A DNA stretch of 36,539 nt, taken from positions 1 to 36,539 of the IMG/VR virus record IMGVR_UViG_3300042934_000252; one strand, given 5' to 3'. The translations under genes were made by a program, and so were the position numbers. The stretch is from a virus. Below, one piece after another: positions 6,025-13,410 of this stretch (its first letter is position 1; every line of letters begins with the position of its first letter). Under the pieces are notes generated by a model, which searched no databases, had not been told where the DNA came from, and saw nothing but the letters and a program-made list of their open reading frames with translations.

Positions 6025-6179
6025 TAGTCGTCGTCTCCTGTTTCGTTGTCGGTTTCGTATTCCCCGCGCGCTTGGCGGAGAAGCATGACGGCCGCGCCTA
6101 CGACCGCCAACAGAAACGCCACCCCGGTCAGGGCGGCGGCGATGATGAGTGGGAGCAACCCGGCGAGTATCGGGCTCAT
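6024..6179 (-). CDS. Small single-pass membrane protein, 51 aa
   Basis: One strongly hydrophobic segment (about residues 4-35, L-A-G-L-L-P-L-I-I-A-A-A-L-T-G-V) is followed by a charged tail rich in Asp and Glu. The start at 6179 has GGAG five bases upstream and overlaps the previous gene by ATGA. The role is unknown; it lies between nucleic-acid genes, so it may be an early host-takeover factor. Confidence 0.7.
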   Translation of the reverse strand: MSPILAGLLPLIIAAALTGVAFLLAVVGAAVMLLRQARGEYETDNETGDDD

Positions 6180-6445
6180 GTCGACTCCGGTTCTCTCGAT
6201 TCGTGGGCGAGTCCCGCATGACCGTTTCCGCCGCACTCGCCGCAAGTGGTGACGATCTGGCGTGTGCTCTGGGGATCGTCGTCAATCAGCACCCCGTCGC
6301 CGCCGCACTCAGTGCAGGCGACTGTGAGGTCACGGACGATGGCGGCGAGACGGTAGGACAACGATGCCCCGCGGCCTTGAAGGGTGGGCTGGATGCGCTC
6401 GTATTCGGCCAGCGCCTCGTCCACTACCCAGCGGCTGACGCTCAT
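6176..6445 (-). CDS. DnaJ-type zinc finger protein, 89 aa
   Basis: The C-terminal half contains C-T-E-C-G-G-D-G-V-L and T-C-G-E-C-G-G-N-G, two copies of the C-x-x-C-G-G-x-G knuckle of DnaJ cysteine-rich domains, which would bind one zinc ion. The N-terminus is helical. Such short proteins are common in actinobacteriophages; no chaperone function is implied because the J domain is absent. Confidence 0.75.
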   Translation of the reverse strand: MSVSRWVVDEALAEYERIQPTLQGRGASLSYRLAAIVRDLTVACTECGGDGVLIDDDPQSTRQIVTTCGECGGNGHAGLAHESREPEST

Positions 6446-6831
6446 GACGGACTCCAGTTCACGTGGTTGGTTCCGGTGAGTAGTGCGGCGACGTCGTCGA
6501 GTGTCATGGTCACGTACGTCCCACCCATCTGTGCGGGACCGTAACCCCGGCGCTTGTGTGCCACGAGACCGACTGCGGCGTCATCGTTGGCGCGTTCGAT
6601 GTCTGCCTCGTCGACCCACCCCGAGAGGTTCAGTCGGGCCACGTCCTTGCATTCGATGACAACCCGCTCGCCTAGCGCGGTGCGAACCCCTGCGATGTCG
6701 CCCCGGTCCTTCGCCCCCGACTTCGCGCGCCGTTCGATCCGGTCATCCCCGAGACGTTCCCGCAGGTACCGGACCACGTCCGACTCGAACTTCGTACCCG
6801 CTTGCTTCGCGGTCGCTCTTGATCTGGTCAT
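6442..6831 (-). CDS. Holliday junction resolvase-like nuclease
   Basis: This 129-residue protein resembles the Hjc/restriction-endonuclease fold: G-T-K-F-E-S-D-V-V-R-Y-L near the start, R-R-A-K-S-G-A-K-D-R-G-D-I-A-G, then V-V-I-E-C-K-D. The conserved E, the D of D-I and the E-x-K pair form the expected metal-binding active site. It would cleave branched DNA made during recombination and replication. It overlaps the upstream HTH gene by ATGA. Other nucleases with the same fold cannot be ruled out. Confidence 0.75.
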   Translation of the reverse strand: MTRSRATAKQAGTKFESDVVRYLRERLGDDRIERRAKSGAKDRGDIAGVRTALGERVVIECKDVARLNLSGWVDEADIERANDDAAVGLVAHKRRGYGPAQMGGTYVTMTLDDVAALLTGTNHVNWSPS

Positions 6832-7751
6832 GCTGCTAGCCGTCCGTTCTTGGGGGTGCTGGAAAGGTAGATCGGCAACCCGAGGTCGGCGCGAACCCGC
6901 TCCACCGTCTTCACGTTGCAGCCAATGTGTTTCGCGATCTTCTTGCCCGACCAACGCCGTTCGTTGAGGATCGTGATGACGTGGCGGCGTTCCAGAGGCG
7001 ACATGACCGGTCGTTCCCCGAACATGGCGGCGTTGATGATGGTTTCGTCGAACCGGTCCACGGACCATGACGATTCGGCAACCTCTTCGGGGACCTCAGC
7101 GATGTCGTCGATGTCATCCCAGTGCATGGGACCGACCCAACCTTTGCGGCGTGCTGCGAGGCGGGTGCGGTGCACGATGGCCCGGTCCTGCGCGGTCGCC
7201 TGTGGTGGTTGGGTGGTCCACGACTCCTGGTACAGGGCGGTCACAGCATCCCGGAACGTTGTGGTGACGAACGGTTTCGCGAGGATGGTTCCGATGGACC
7301 GTTGCCCCACGCCCATGCGGCGTTCAAGCTCGGCACCGGACCAGCCCATGAACATGAGTGCCTGCAACCGGCGTCGGGTGCCGGTCGGTTCGACCCTCCC
7401 CCAGGGGAGCACTGTGGCCGGGGTGAGGGGCATGGCGAGGATCGCGTCACGGGTGCGCGGAAGCACGCTAGGGGTGATGCCGCAACTGATCCGCAACACG
7501 GTGGTGTGCACGACGCCCGTTTCGGCGGCGATGCCCTCGAGCGTCCACCCCAGCTTGCGGAGCGCCCGCAGGTGGTCGCGGGTGGTGTCACCCTCGACCC
7601 GGCCGGGTTCCCACCGCCCGTATGCCTGCTGACGGCGCCGATGGTCCATGCGGGCCGTGTGCGCTCGCCGGCAGATTGTGCACCGGCATCGGTGGCTGCC
7701 GTAGCAGGTGCTGTTGAGTCCGTGCTTGTGATCTGCGGGGCACGTCTTCAT
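6828..7751 (-). CDS. Large HTH protein with N-terminal zinc motif
   Basis: The 307-residue protein starts with M-K-T-C-P-A-D-H and a Cys-rich basic motif (C-R-C-T-I-C-R-R-A-H). It then contains three possible helix-turn-helix units, near 75 (L-E-G-I-A-A-E-T-G-V-V), 145 (A-E-L-E-R-R-M-G-V-G) and 275 (G-K-K-I-A-K-H-I-G-C-N-V). The pattern is that of actinobacteriophage proteins that bind DNA through several HTH modules, perhaps as a regulator. AGGAG lies six bases before the ATG at 7751. An upstream ATG is possible but lacks such a site. Confidence 0.72.
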   Translation of the reverse strand: MKTCPADHKHGLNSTCYGSHRCRCTICRRAHTARMDHRRRQQAYGRWEPGRVEGDTTRDHLRALRKLGWTLEGIAAETGVVHTTVLRISCGITPSVLPRTRDAILAMPLTPATVLPWGRVEPTGTRRRLQALMFMGWSGAELERRMGVGQRSIGTILAKPFVTTTFRDAVTALYQESWTTQPPQATAQDRAIVHRTRLAARRKGWVGPMHWDDIDDIAEVPEEVAESSWSVDRFDETIINAAMFGERPVMSPLERRHVITILNERRWSGKKIAKHIGCNVKTVERVRADLGLPIYLSSTPKNGRLAA

Positions 7752-7772
7752 GTGGGTCTCCTGGTATGCAGT

Positions 7773-7801
7773 GAGGGCCACACCATTACGGTGTGACCCT
7801 C
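7773..7801. repeat. Hairpin in the leader of the large HTH gene
   Basis: GAGGG-c-CACACC and GGTGTG-a-CCCTC form an 11-bp stem with one mismatch and a five-base loop. It lies between the 31-residue membrane gene (7827-7922) and the HTH gene starting at 7751. On the transcribed minus strand the T-run lies before the stem, not after it. It is therefore more likely a leader element than a terminator of this operon. Confidence 0.45.
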
Positions 7802-7826
7802 GAAAAAATGGATGAGTTCGGGTGGC

Positions 7827-7922
7827 TTACCACCAGTTGTCGCGGGCATCGACGACCATCAGAAGCGCGATCACTGCCACGACCACGCCGAAGACCATCC
7901 ATGCGATAACTTCGCCGCTCAT
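7827..7922 (-). CDS. 31-residue single-pass membrane peptide
   Basis: The frame reads M-S-G-E-V-I-A-W-M-V-F-G-V-V-V-A-V then I-A-L-L-M-V-V-D-A-R-D-N-W-W. It is one transmembrane helix with a short charged C-terminus. It is coupled by ATGA to the upstream Cys-rich gene and preceded by GGAA. Function unknown. Confidence 0.6.
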   Translation of the reverse strand: MSGEVIAWMVFGVVVAVIALLMVVDARDNWW

Positions 7923-8056
7923 GTCTTGTTCCGTTCGTTGTGGTCACAGTCGGTGCAGGTACACGACACCCGCCTGCAACCTGTGTGTTCGGGTGTGGTC
8001 GGGTGCTGGCAGTACCCGGACATGGTCATAGGGACACGAACACGAGGGATGTTCAC
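7919..8056 (-). CDS. Small Cys-rich protein, 45 aa
   Basis: A GTG at 8056 overlaps the upstream stop (GTGA). The product contains Y-C-Q-H-P then C-R-R-V-S-C-T-C-T-D-C-D-H, with five Cys and several His that could hold zinc. An internal ATG would give a 36-residue form. I know no family for it. Confidence 0.55.
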   Translation of the reverse strand: MNIPRVRVPMTMSGYCQHPTTPEHTGCRRVSCTCTDCDHNERNKT

Positions 8057-8301
8057 GAGTTCACCGCTCCCCCGTTCGGCGGGGCGGGCTTCGCGCGATG
8101 TACGGTTCCGTCTAGATCGACAGCGATGACCACGCCCTCCTCCGTCTCATACGGAATCGTCGGCGCGGTCAACCGCTCGTACTCAGCGATCAGGCCGCGG
8201 AGAGCGCGAGCGACCTCGAAGTTTCGCGGCGGATGCTCCCACTCGGCGTGCGGTTCGTCGTACGCGGCCAATGCGGCGCGCGCGTCTTCGATAGCGGTCA
8301 T
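8053..8301 (-). CDS. Hypothetical protein, 82 aa
   Basis: The N-terminal half is helical (A-I-E-D-A-R-A-A-L-A-A-Y, A-R-A-L-R-G-L-I-A-E-Y). The C-terminal half holds a beta segment, V-V-I-A-V-D-L-D-G-T-V. That D-x-D-G-T looks like a HAD-family motif I, but the protein is too short to be a complete HAD enzyme. ATG 8301 is in a TGATG overlap with the gene before it; a GTG at 8304 is also possible. Confidence 0.65.
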   Translation of the reverse strand: MTAIEDARAALAAYDEPHAEWEHPPRNFEVARALRGLIAEYERLTAPTIPYETEEGVVIAVDLDGTVHRAKPAPPNGGAVNS

Positions 8302-8528
8302 CACTGCACCTTTCGGTAGTACCTGTTGAAGTTGGTTTCATTGATCCACCTCACCGGGACACGACCGCCCGGTTCCGTGTCGACACGTGCCCACGCGAGG
8401 TAGTTGGGTGTGTTGCGGCGGGGGCGGGCGTCCACAATCCGCACCGGGGTAGTGAACCTGACCCATGTGCCGTCGTACTTCTCCAACAGTTGCCCGCGGG
8501 CGACCATCGTCGCGTCGCTCACTGCCAT
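8301..8528 (-). CDS. Hypothetical protein, 75 aa
   Basis: The product begins M-A-V-S-D-A-T-M-V-A-R and holds a basic, Trp- and Thr-rich core (T-W-V-R-F-T-T-P-V-R-I-V). It ends N-R-Y-Y-R-K-V-Q. The start lies inside the last codons of the helicase gene (10-base overlap). It looks like a small beta protein. No function is assigned. Confidence 0.65.
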   Translation of the reverse strand: MAVSDATMVARGQLLEKYDGTWVRFTTPVRIVDARPRRNTPNYLAWARVDTEPGGRVPVRWINETNFNRYYRKVQ

Positions 8529-9703
8529 TCGTCGTCCACCAGCCACGGCCAATCCCCCATCTCCCAATTTCCCCGCCGCAACGCGGTCGGCCAATCACGT
8601 GTCTCTCGAGCTCCACGCCACGCAACGAACTCGAACCGGCTATCAGGAGCGTCGTCACGGGTGTCCTTGCGGATGCCGTAACCGAACTCGGGCCAACCGA
8701 GCAGTGCCGACGAACCGCGCGGGCGGACGTCACGGATTCCGTTCACCCCGACCGCGTGGCCGGCATGAGCTTCGATCACCAAAGCGACACCCCGGTCGCG
8801 GATCGAGTCGAGCGCCGCGATCACCGGAGAAATCTGCTCATCCGTGTTCATCTGCAACGCCAACCTGTACAGCGGGCCGATGAACACCAACCCCGGTTTG
8901 TGCTGGTCGATGAGCCGGTGAATGTCACCCAACGTCGTCGGGTCCAGCAGATTCAACCGGCCCGACAGGGACATGTGGATGCGGTGTGACGGGTCACGCT
9001 TCGTCGTCCGCATCGCCTGGCCGACCATCCACCGGGTCGCACGCATCCACTGCTTCGCCGTGTTCTCCGCATCCACCACAAGAGCGGTAACGGGTTCGAT
9101 CGGCTCGAACGTGAACGGGTGAATGCCAGCGGCGGGGAGGATGAGCAGTTGACGAACCAGCGTTGTCTTCCCGAGTCCTTCATGGCCGGTGAGGATGAGT
9201 CGATCCTTCGCCTCGAGCAGCCCCGGGACGATCCAGTCCTGTTCATCCGGGGTCAGCAGCACGTCAGCGAGGGTGACGGACGTCAGCTCCCCGCGAGACT
9301 CGGACACAAGATCCCGCTGCACACGCTCGATGACCGTTGCCGGGTCGTTGCCCGTGTCCTTGATGTCCACGAGCGCCCGCGACATGACATCCTCGCCCCG
9401 GCGTCGCAGCGCACCAGCTCGGACGATACGAGCCGCGTTTACGACAACCTGCGGATGCGGTGCGGCATCCAACCAGAGCCACGGGTCAGCCGACGACAGT
9501 CCCCGAACCTCCCATGCAGGGAAGTGGACTTCTACCGTCGTCGCGTCCACGGACTCGCCAGTGGCGACCAACCGCCCGACACCGTCGAACACTGCCCCGA
9601 GGTGAGGGTTGGCGAAGTCGGCGCCCGTGATGAGCTTCGCCGCCTCCCGGTACACACTGTTGCTGCGGAGGATCGCCCCGAGCACTGCTTGTTCCGCGTT
9701 CAC
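8519..9703 (-). CDS. Replicative DNA helicase/RepA-like ATPase
   Basis: This 394-residue protein begins with a DnaB N-terminal-type domain (A-E-Q-A-V-L-G-A-I-L at 3-12). It continues into a RepA/RecA-like ATPase with Walker A G-H-E-G-L-G-K-T-T at 173-181 and Walker B V-T-A-L-V-V-D-A-E at 205-213, and H-A-G-H plus R-G-S-S-A-L-L-G-W motifs later. It probably unwinds DNA at the phage origin as a hexamer or loads the helicase. The GTG at 9703 overlaps the previous stop (GTGA); an earlier GTG at 9715 is possible. It follows the initiator gene, as expected of a replication module. Confidence 0.82.
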   Translation of the reverse strand: MNAEQAVLGAILRSNSVYREAAKLITGADFANPHLGAVFDGVGRLVATGESVDATTVEVHFPAWEVRGLSSADPWLWLDAAPHPQVVVNAARIVRAGALRRRGEDVMSRALVDIKDTGNDPATVIERVQRDLVSESRGELTSVTLADVLLTPDEQDWIVPGLLEAKDRLILTGHEGLGKTTLVRQLLILPAAGIHPFTFEPIEPVTALVVDAENTAKQWMRATRWMVGQAMRTTKRDPSHRIHMSLSGRLNLLDPTTLGDIHRLIDQHKPGLVFIGPLYRLALQMNTDEQISPVIAALDSIRDRGVALVIEAHAGHAVGVNGIRDVRPRGSSALLGWPEFGYGIRKDTRDDAPDSRFEFVAWRGARETRDWPTALRRGNWEMGDWPWLVDDEWQ

Positions 9704-10536
9704 CTGTACATCCACTCGTCGTTGGCGGGAACCCGGCGCGTGCTCGGTTTCGGCGTTGACGGGCGGGCCTTCTTCAGCCACGTCGTAAACGCCGCATTCC
9801 AGTTCGCCGCGTGCCTGTCGTGGGTCTCCGCGTGAAGGCGGAAGTTGTCAGCCTCCGATACGACGTCGACCTTCAGTTCCTTCGCACGCTTGATGTGGTC
9901 TGCGGTTGGTGCCCAGTCCTTCGGGATGCGAAGCTCAGGCTTCTTCGCCGCAGAATGCGAAGCATTCGTAGTAGTAGAAGTAGATGTAGTAGTAGAGGCA
10001 CCCCTAACCGATGTCTTCGTTTTAGGGTCAACCGATGGGTCAGCCCTAGGGTCAACCGATGGGTCAACGCGGATGTCGACCCCAGGGTGCTCGAGAAGAG
10101 TTTCGAGCTTCGGGTTCGACCAGATCGTCCAGTCGGGGAACCGCCCGCGGATCTTCTTCACCTCGAAGGCGACGATGCCACGGAGCCGTTCGGACGCCAC
10201 ACCGGTCCAGTCGTTCACCATCGTGACCGTCATGTTCGGCTGCTTGAGGACACCGTCGTACTTCACGAACGACCGGATGAGAACTTCCTCGGTGACTTCG
10301 TCCACGGCGATGAAGAACTTCGAGATCAGTTCGCGGGCGATCTCACGGACGTCGTCGGCGGACTTGTCGGAGCACATCTGTGAGAGCCGCCCGGGTCGCC
10401 AGTCCGAAACGCCGGCACGGTTCGTCTCCGGGTGCGTCAGCAACAGGAGGTAGAGCCGTTGGGCGTCGGACGTCAGCGCCCGCCAGTCACGGTCGCCCCA
10501 CATGTCGAGTCTGACGTTCGCATGTTCACGGGCCAT
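9700..10536 (-). CDS. Replication initiator-like protein
   Basis: The 278-residue protein has an N-terminal winged-helix region (W-R-A-L-T-S-D-A-Q-R-L-Y-L-L-L-L-T-H), a basic middle, a low-complexity linker of V-D-P-S-V-D-P-R type repeats and a Thr/Ser stretch. Its C-terminal domain ends near N-W-N-A-A-F-T-T-W-L. This layout matches phage initiators that act with a DnaB-type helicase, whose C-terminal N-W-x-x-F-x-x-W-L motif resembles DnaD/DnaT-type domains. The linker is encoded by direct repeats and may vary. TGATG joins it to the small HTH gene upstream. Confidence 0.72.
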   Translation of the reverse strand: MAREHANVRLDMWGDRDWRALTSDAQRLYLLLLTHPETNRAGVSDWRPGRLSQMCSDKSADDVREIARELISKFFIAVDEVTEEVLIRSFVKYDGVLKQPNMTVTMVNDWTGVASERLRGIVAFEVKKIRGRFPDWTIWSNPKLETLLEHPGVDIRVDPSVDPRADPSVDPKTKTSVRGASTTTSTSTTTNASHSAAKKPELRIPKDWAPTADHIKRAKELKVDVVSEADNFRLHAETHDRHAANWNAAFTTWLKKARPSTPKPSTRRVPANDEWMYR

Positions 10537-10742
10537 CAGGCTTCGGCCCCGTGACGCTTCAGCAGCGCCCGAACCGCGGACTCGGAGATACCGAGTGCCG
10601 TCGCGATGTCCTGGTTCGTGGCCCCGTAGGTGCGTGCGTTGCGGATGTAGTTCACGCGCAATGCCGCCACGCGCCGGAGGTCATCTGCGACTCGCGTCAG
10701 GTAGTCGAGGGCGATCAGCCGCCGTTCGCTAACATTGTTCAT
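10536..10742 (-). CDS. Small helix-turn-helix protein heading the replication operon
   Basis: This 68-residue protein begins M-N-N-V-S-E-R-R-L-I-A-L-D-Y-L. Its C-terminal half is a clear HTH (G-A-T-N-Q-D-I-A-T-A-L-G-I-S-E-S-A-V-R-A-L-L). It would bind DNA, perhaps as a regulator of the replication genes. The ATG at 10742 follows AAGGAG in the tandem-hairpin leader, which sets the start; a longer upstream reading has no ribosome binding site. Confidence 0.8.
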   Translation of the reverse strand: MNNVSERRLIALDYLTRVADDLRRVAALRVNYIRNARTYGATNQDIATALGISESAVRALLKRHGAEA

Positions 10743-10798
10743 GTCAACTCCTTCCCGAGTTGGCCATGCCCCCGGCCTGTTACCAGCAGGTGCGGGGG
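10740..10798 (-). promoter_or_regulatory. Tandem-hairpin mRNA leader, copy A
   Basis: Hairpin 1 (10769-10798) has an outer CCCCCG/CGGGGG-type stem and an inner CCTG/CAGG stem around a loop containing TGGTAA. Hairpin 2 has the stem CAACT/AGTTG around CGGGAAGG. The Shine-Dalgarno AAGGAG lies in the loop and 3' arm of hairpin 2, four bases before the ATG. The same pair occurs at 17917-17975, 19388-19446 and 20195-20251. Confidence 0.7.
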
Positions 10799-10820
10799 TC
10801 TGTTCTTTGGTTACCCCTCC

Positions 10821-10847
10821 ATTATCGCACATAGGTGCGACATGCAA
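10821..10847 (-). promoter_or_regulatory. Promoter with SOS-box-like palindrome
   Basis: On minus, TTGCAT (10842-10847) and GATAAT (10821-10826) are 15 bases apart, a little short. Overlapping this, TCGCAC-ATAG-GTGCGA (10825-10840) is a perfect 6-bp inverted repeat. It differs at one base per half-site from the actinobacterial LexA box TCGAAC-N4-GTTCGA. It would control the replication genes through a repressor. Confidence 0.5.
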
Positions 10848-10881
10848 GCGGGCAACACGACCATCTGCACCAGACATTTGT

Positions 10882-11097
10882 TCACGTCTCTTTTCGGGTG
10901 ATTGGGTAGTGGGTGAGCGCGAACCGGATCACGGCAAGGTCAACCGAACACACCTCGTTGATCTCTTCGACGGTCCACCCGTGCTGAATCCACAACGCGC
11001 GGATCGCGACATCCCTTTGGGGACGGGATGGGCCTGACGCGTACTCGATGAGCGTTTGCACCCACACGTCGCCACGCGAATATGACTTAGACGACAT
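10882..11097 (-). CDS. Hypothetical protein, 71 aa
   Basis: The protein begins M-S-S-K-S-Y-S-R-G-D-V-W-V-Q-T-L-I-E-Y. It contains a possible HTH (W-T-V-E-E-I-N-E-V-C-S-V-D-L-A-V-I). A GGAGG lies six bases before the ATG. It is the last gene of the recombination cluster, upstream of the promoter for the replication genes. A DNA-binding role is possible but unproven. Confidence 0.68.
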   Translation of the reverse strand: MSSKSYSRGDVWVQTLIEYASGPSRPQRDVAIRALWIQHGWTVEEINEVCSVDLAVIRFALTHYPITRKET

Positions 11098-11109
11098 AAC
11101 TGGCCTCCC

Positions 11110-11472
11110 TCAGAAATCGGGTTCAGGTTTGACGTCGACCACTCGGCCGTCGTCGACAAGCCACATCAGGGTTCCCCGGTACAGGACCGGGCGGTGTTTC
11201 GGGTTCTCCCACGAGTTGCAGGACCATCCGAGCTCGCCACCCTCAGCGGAGTGCGCTACCCCGTGGCATCCGGAGTGGTTGCCTCCTGAGAAGCCACCGT
11301 CACCCCCGCAGAGCCCGAGAAGATTCGACACCTCATGTCCGCCACCACGGGACTTGTACTTGCGGTGATGCAGGTCCGTGACGGGCCGTTTCCCGCAGCC
11401 CTCACAGAGACCGCCGCACCGTTCCATGACGATGCGGCGGTTGCCGGGAGGGATAGGTTTCGCGCGACTCAC
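11110..11472 (-). CDS. HNH endonuclease with extra zinc ligands
   Basis: The 120-residue protein reads M-E-R-C-G-G-L-C-E-G-C-G then T-D-L-H-H-R-K-Y-K-S-R-G-G, S-N-L-L-G-L-C-G-G and N-H-S-G-C-H-G-V-A-H. These are the HNH core with a structural zinc site. It would cut or nick DNA; within a phage it may be a homing nuclease or a recombination enzyme. The start is GTG at 11472 in a GTGA overlap, so it is part of the operon rather than a free-standing insertion. Confidence 0.8.
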   Translation of the reverse strand: MSRAKPIPPGNRRIVMERCGGLCEGCGKRPVTDLHHRKYKSRGGGHEVSNLLGLCGGDGGFSGGNHSGCHGVAHSAEGGELGWSCNSWENPKHRPVLYRGTLMWLVDDGRVVDVKPEPDF

Positions 11473-11741
11473 AGCGGCACGGTCCTGACGATGGTCTCGA
11501 ACCGGGCGAACCCGAAACAGTGACCGCAGGAACGGCACGTGATGTAGCGGCCGTCCGCTACCTTGCGGGCCTTCGCGAGACACCCAACGCACAGGCAAGA
11601 GGAGTCGCCGCAGCACCGCATCACGCACGACCACTCTGCGGTCTTGTCGCACCCGTATGCGGCCTGACAGGACGGGTCGTCGTCGAGGATGGTTTCGTCG
11701 AGGATGATCGTGTCTACCCGGGGTGTGTCGAGAACAGTCAC
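11469..11741 (-). CDS. Zinc-ribbon protein, 90 aa
   Basis: Eleven Cys residues lie in the C-terminal two thirds, including S-C-V-M-R-C-C-G-D-S-S-C-L-C-V-G-C and T-C-R-S-C-G-H-C-F, which could bind two or three zinc ions. The N-terminus is acidic (L-D-E-T-I-L-D-D-D). The start is GTG at 11741 in a GTGA overlap with GGGGAG before it. The role is unknown, possibly nucleic-acid binding. Confidence 0.72.
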   Translation of the reverse strand: MTVLDTPRVDTIILDETILDDDPSCQAAYGCDKTAEWSCVMRCCGDSSCLCVGCLAKARKVADGRYITCRSCGHCFGFARFETIVRTVPL

Positions 11742-11995
11742 GACTCCCCCCGATACGTCGTCGTCGCCGGAGCGTGAAGGACGTCCATCGCTTCCCGGAG
11801 ACGCTTTGCGCCAGCGATGGAAGCTTCACGGTGGGCGACGTTCAACGCCTCGTCGCGGAGGACGTACTGGTGGATGAGCCCCTTGGAGGGGTAATCACCC
11901 GGCCACCGTGGAGTCCAATCCTCGGGCCACTTCTCTTCCCACACCCCGTACATGCGGCAACCACACGGGCAGAGACGAACAAACGGCTTAGACAT
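11738..11995 (-). CDS. Hypothetical protein, 85 aa
   Basis: The protein begins M-S-K-P-F-V-R-L-C-P-C-G-C-R and has a Trp-rich middle (V-W-E-E-K-W-P-E-D-W-T-P-R-W) followed by a helix (R-R/K-L-R-E-A-M-D-V-L). The C-x-C-G-C group may bind zinc. GGAGGT lies five bases before the ATG. No family is recognised. Confidence 0.7.
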   Translation of the reverse strand: MSKPFVRLCPCGCRMYGVWEEKWPEDWTPRWPGDYPSKGLIHQYVLRDEALNVAHREASIAGAKRLREAMDVLHAPATTTYRGES

Positions 11996-12569
11996 CGGGT
12001 ACCTCCTTCGGGGTGAGTTCGGTTTTGCGTCGTTCCTTCAAGGCCACGACGTCGGGGTGTGCTGCGAGTCCGCGTTTGCCGGCGAGGTCCCATGCAGCCT
12101 TGAGGGTCGGGATGGTGTCGGCGTTTGCGATGTCGACCAGTGCAGCCTCGAGGTTGTTATCGGATTCGATAACGTGTTGCGCGGCGAGCGGCTGGATCAT
12201 GACCTTCTTCGTCTTGCCGCGAGTGATGACATGTTTCGCTTCAAACGCCTTGTCGATGTGGGACATAGCGCGGATGCGGATGCCACCCACAGGCTGTCCC
12301 GCCCATAGGACGTCGGGGTCATTCCACAGCGTGAGCTTGCGTCCAACCCACACGGTGGAGTCTGTGCCCCACGCCTGCACGATGTCGCGCAGCGCCGTCT
12401 TGGATGCCTTGAATGGGCGTGTCGGGCCGTAGACGTCGGTGATGATGTGGACGGGCTGGTCTGCCGGCCCTGGCTTCACGTCTACGACGGTGACTGTGAC
12501 GTCGCGGCCGACAAGGTCGATGGCGTTTAGCTGGTCTGACTTGGCGATGATTGCGTTTGATACGTCCAT
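11988..12569 (-). CDS. OB-like protein partnered with the YqaJ exonuclease
   Basis: The 193-residue protein has an OB-like region (L-V-G-R-D-V-T-V-T-V-V-D-V-K, H-I-I-T-D-V-Y-G, V-W-V-G-R-K-L-T-L-W) followed by a helical C-terminal domain. It directly follows the exonuclease gene, with TGATG coupling and GGAGG before the start. In phages, an exonuclease is normally paired with an annealing or ssDNA-binding protein. This position suggests that role, although no RecT or ERF motif is visible. Confidence 0.65.
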   Translation of the reverse strand: MDVSNAIIAKSDQLNAIDLVGRDVTVTVVDVKPGPADQPVHIITDVYGPTRPFKASKTALRDIVQAWGTDSTVWVGRKLTLWNDPDVLWAGQPVGGIRIRAMSHIDKAFEAKHVITRGKTKKVMIQPLAAQHVIESDNNLEAALVDIANADTIPTLKAAWDLAGKRGLAAHPDVVALKERRKTELTPKEVPDV

Positions 12570-13258
12570 CACAGCCCTCCGGCGAAGCTGATTTCGTTGA
12601 TGTCGGGGCGGCGTTCGGTGAGTGGGAATCGGCCGGATGCTGCGGTGTACCGTGACGCGATGACTTCCACATCCACCTCGAACTTGCGGGCGGTCGCCTC
12701 GATCGCAGCGAACCAACGATCGTCGGGGTACACCCGCTTCACATACAGCGGCATGCCGGCGCTGAACGACACGTAATCGAGCCACTTACGCCCGGTGACG
12801 AACAGTCCCGCCTGAACCTGCGCGACGTTGTAACCGGGGACACGATCGTCGAGGAACGTCCGCATCTGCACGTTCGGTTTCCGAGACTTGATCTCGATGA
12901 GCCCGTCGTCGCCCACGAGCCCGTCCGGGGAGAATCCGAGCTTGTAGTCAGCCTCTTCGCGAACGATGAATCCGACCTCCGTTACGGGCGCGTAATGCTC
13001 CGCGTACACGGCCCGCGCGAACGGTTCGTCGTCGGTTCCCCGCTGCATGTCGAACGTGGGGTGCACGTACTCGACATGCCGGGTGACGCGTTCAGCAGCG
13101 AGGGTCATCGTGGCGGTTCGGGATGTGTCGTTATCGGCGGGCTTCAGAGTTGAGGGGGTGATGAGTTTGCCGATGACAGATGCGGTGAGGAGGCCGCATC
13201 GGGCCTCGAGCCACTCGGGAGATCCCTGTTCGAGCTCGTCGTAGATGGTGACGGTCAT
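12569..13258 (-). CDS. YqaJ-family recombination exonuclease
   Basis: The 229-residue protein shows the YqaJ/lambda-exonuclease pattern: G-S-P-E-W-L-E-A-R-C-G near 12-22, an alpha region, then L-G-F-S-P-D-G-L-V-G-D-D-G-L-I-E-I-K-S with the D...E-x-K catalytic set, and V-A-Q-V-Q-A-G-L further on. It would chew one strand of linear duplex DNA to make 3' tails for annealing, working with the downstream OB-like protein. CAGGAG precedes the ATG. Confidence 0.87.
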   Translation of the reverse strand: MTVTIYDELEQGSPEWLEARCGLLTASVIGKLITPSTLKPADNDTSRTATMTLAAERVTRHVEYVHPTFDMQRGTDDEPFARAVYAEHYAPVTEVGFIVREEADYKLGFSPDGLVGDDGLIEIKSRKPNVQMRTFLDDRVPGYNVAQVQAGLFVTGRKWLDYVSFSAGMPLYVKRVYPDDRWFAAIEATARKFEVDVEVIASRYTAASGRFPLTERRPDINEISFAGGL

Positions 13259-13410
13259 GTCGTCTCCTGGGTGTGGGTGAAGTATTCCCGCAACGCATCC
13301 GTCGTCTCACGGGACAGGTGGATGGTGGGCCATGTGTCGCCTGGGTACTGGTAGGTGATGTAGGTGGGGGTTTCGATGACCGTCACCCCGTTCGACGCGA
13401 CGTATCTCAT
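13255..13410 (-). CDS. Hypothetical protein, 51 aa
   Basis: The product reads M-R-Y-V-A-S-N-G-V-T-V-I-E-T-P and T-W-P-T-I-H-L-S-R-E-T-T-D-A-L-R. It appears to be a small beta-alpha protein. ATGA joins it to both the gene before it and the exonuclease after it. Function unknown. Confidence 0.65.
   Translation of the reverse strand: MRYVASNGVTVIETPTYITYQYPGDTWPTIHLSRETTDALREYFTHTQETT

Noticed and set aside
8053-8301. HAD-family phosphatase from the D-L-D-G-T motif
   Set aside because: The motif lies near the C-terminus of an 82-residue protein, leaving no room for the rest of the HAD fold.
9960-10080. CRISPR-like or microsatellite repeat
   Set aside because: The GTAGTA and GGGTCAACCGATGG repeats encode the Ser/Thr and Val-Asp-Pro linker of the replication initiator and lack spacer structure.
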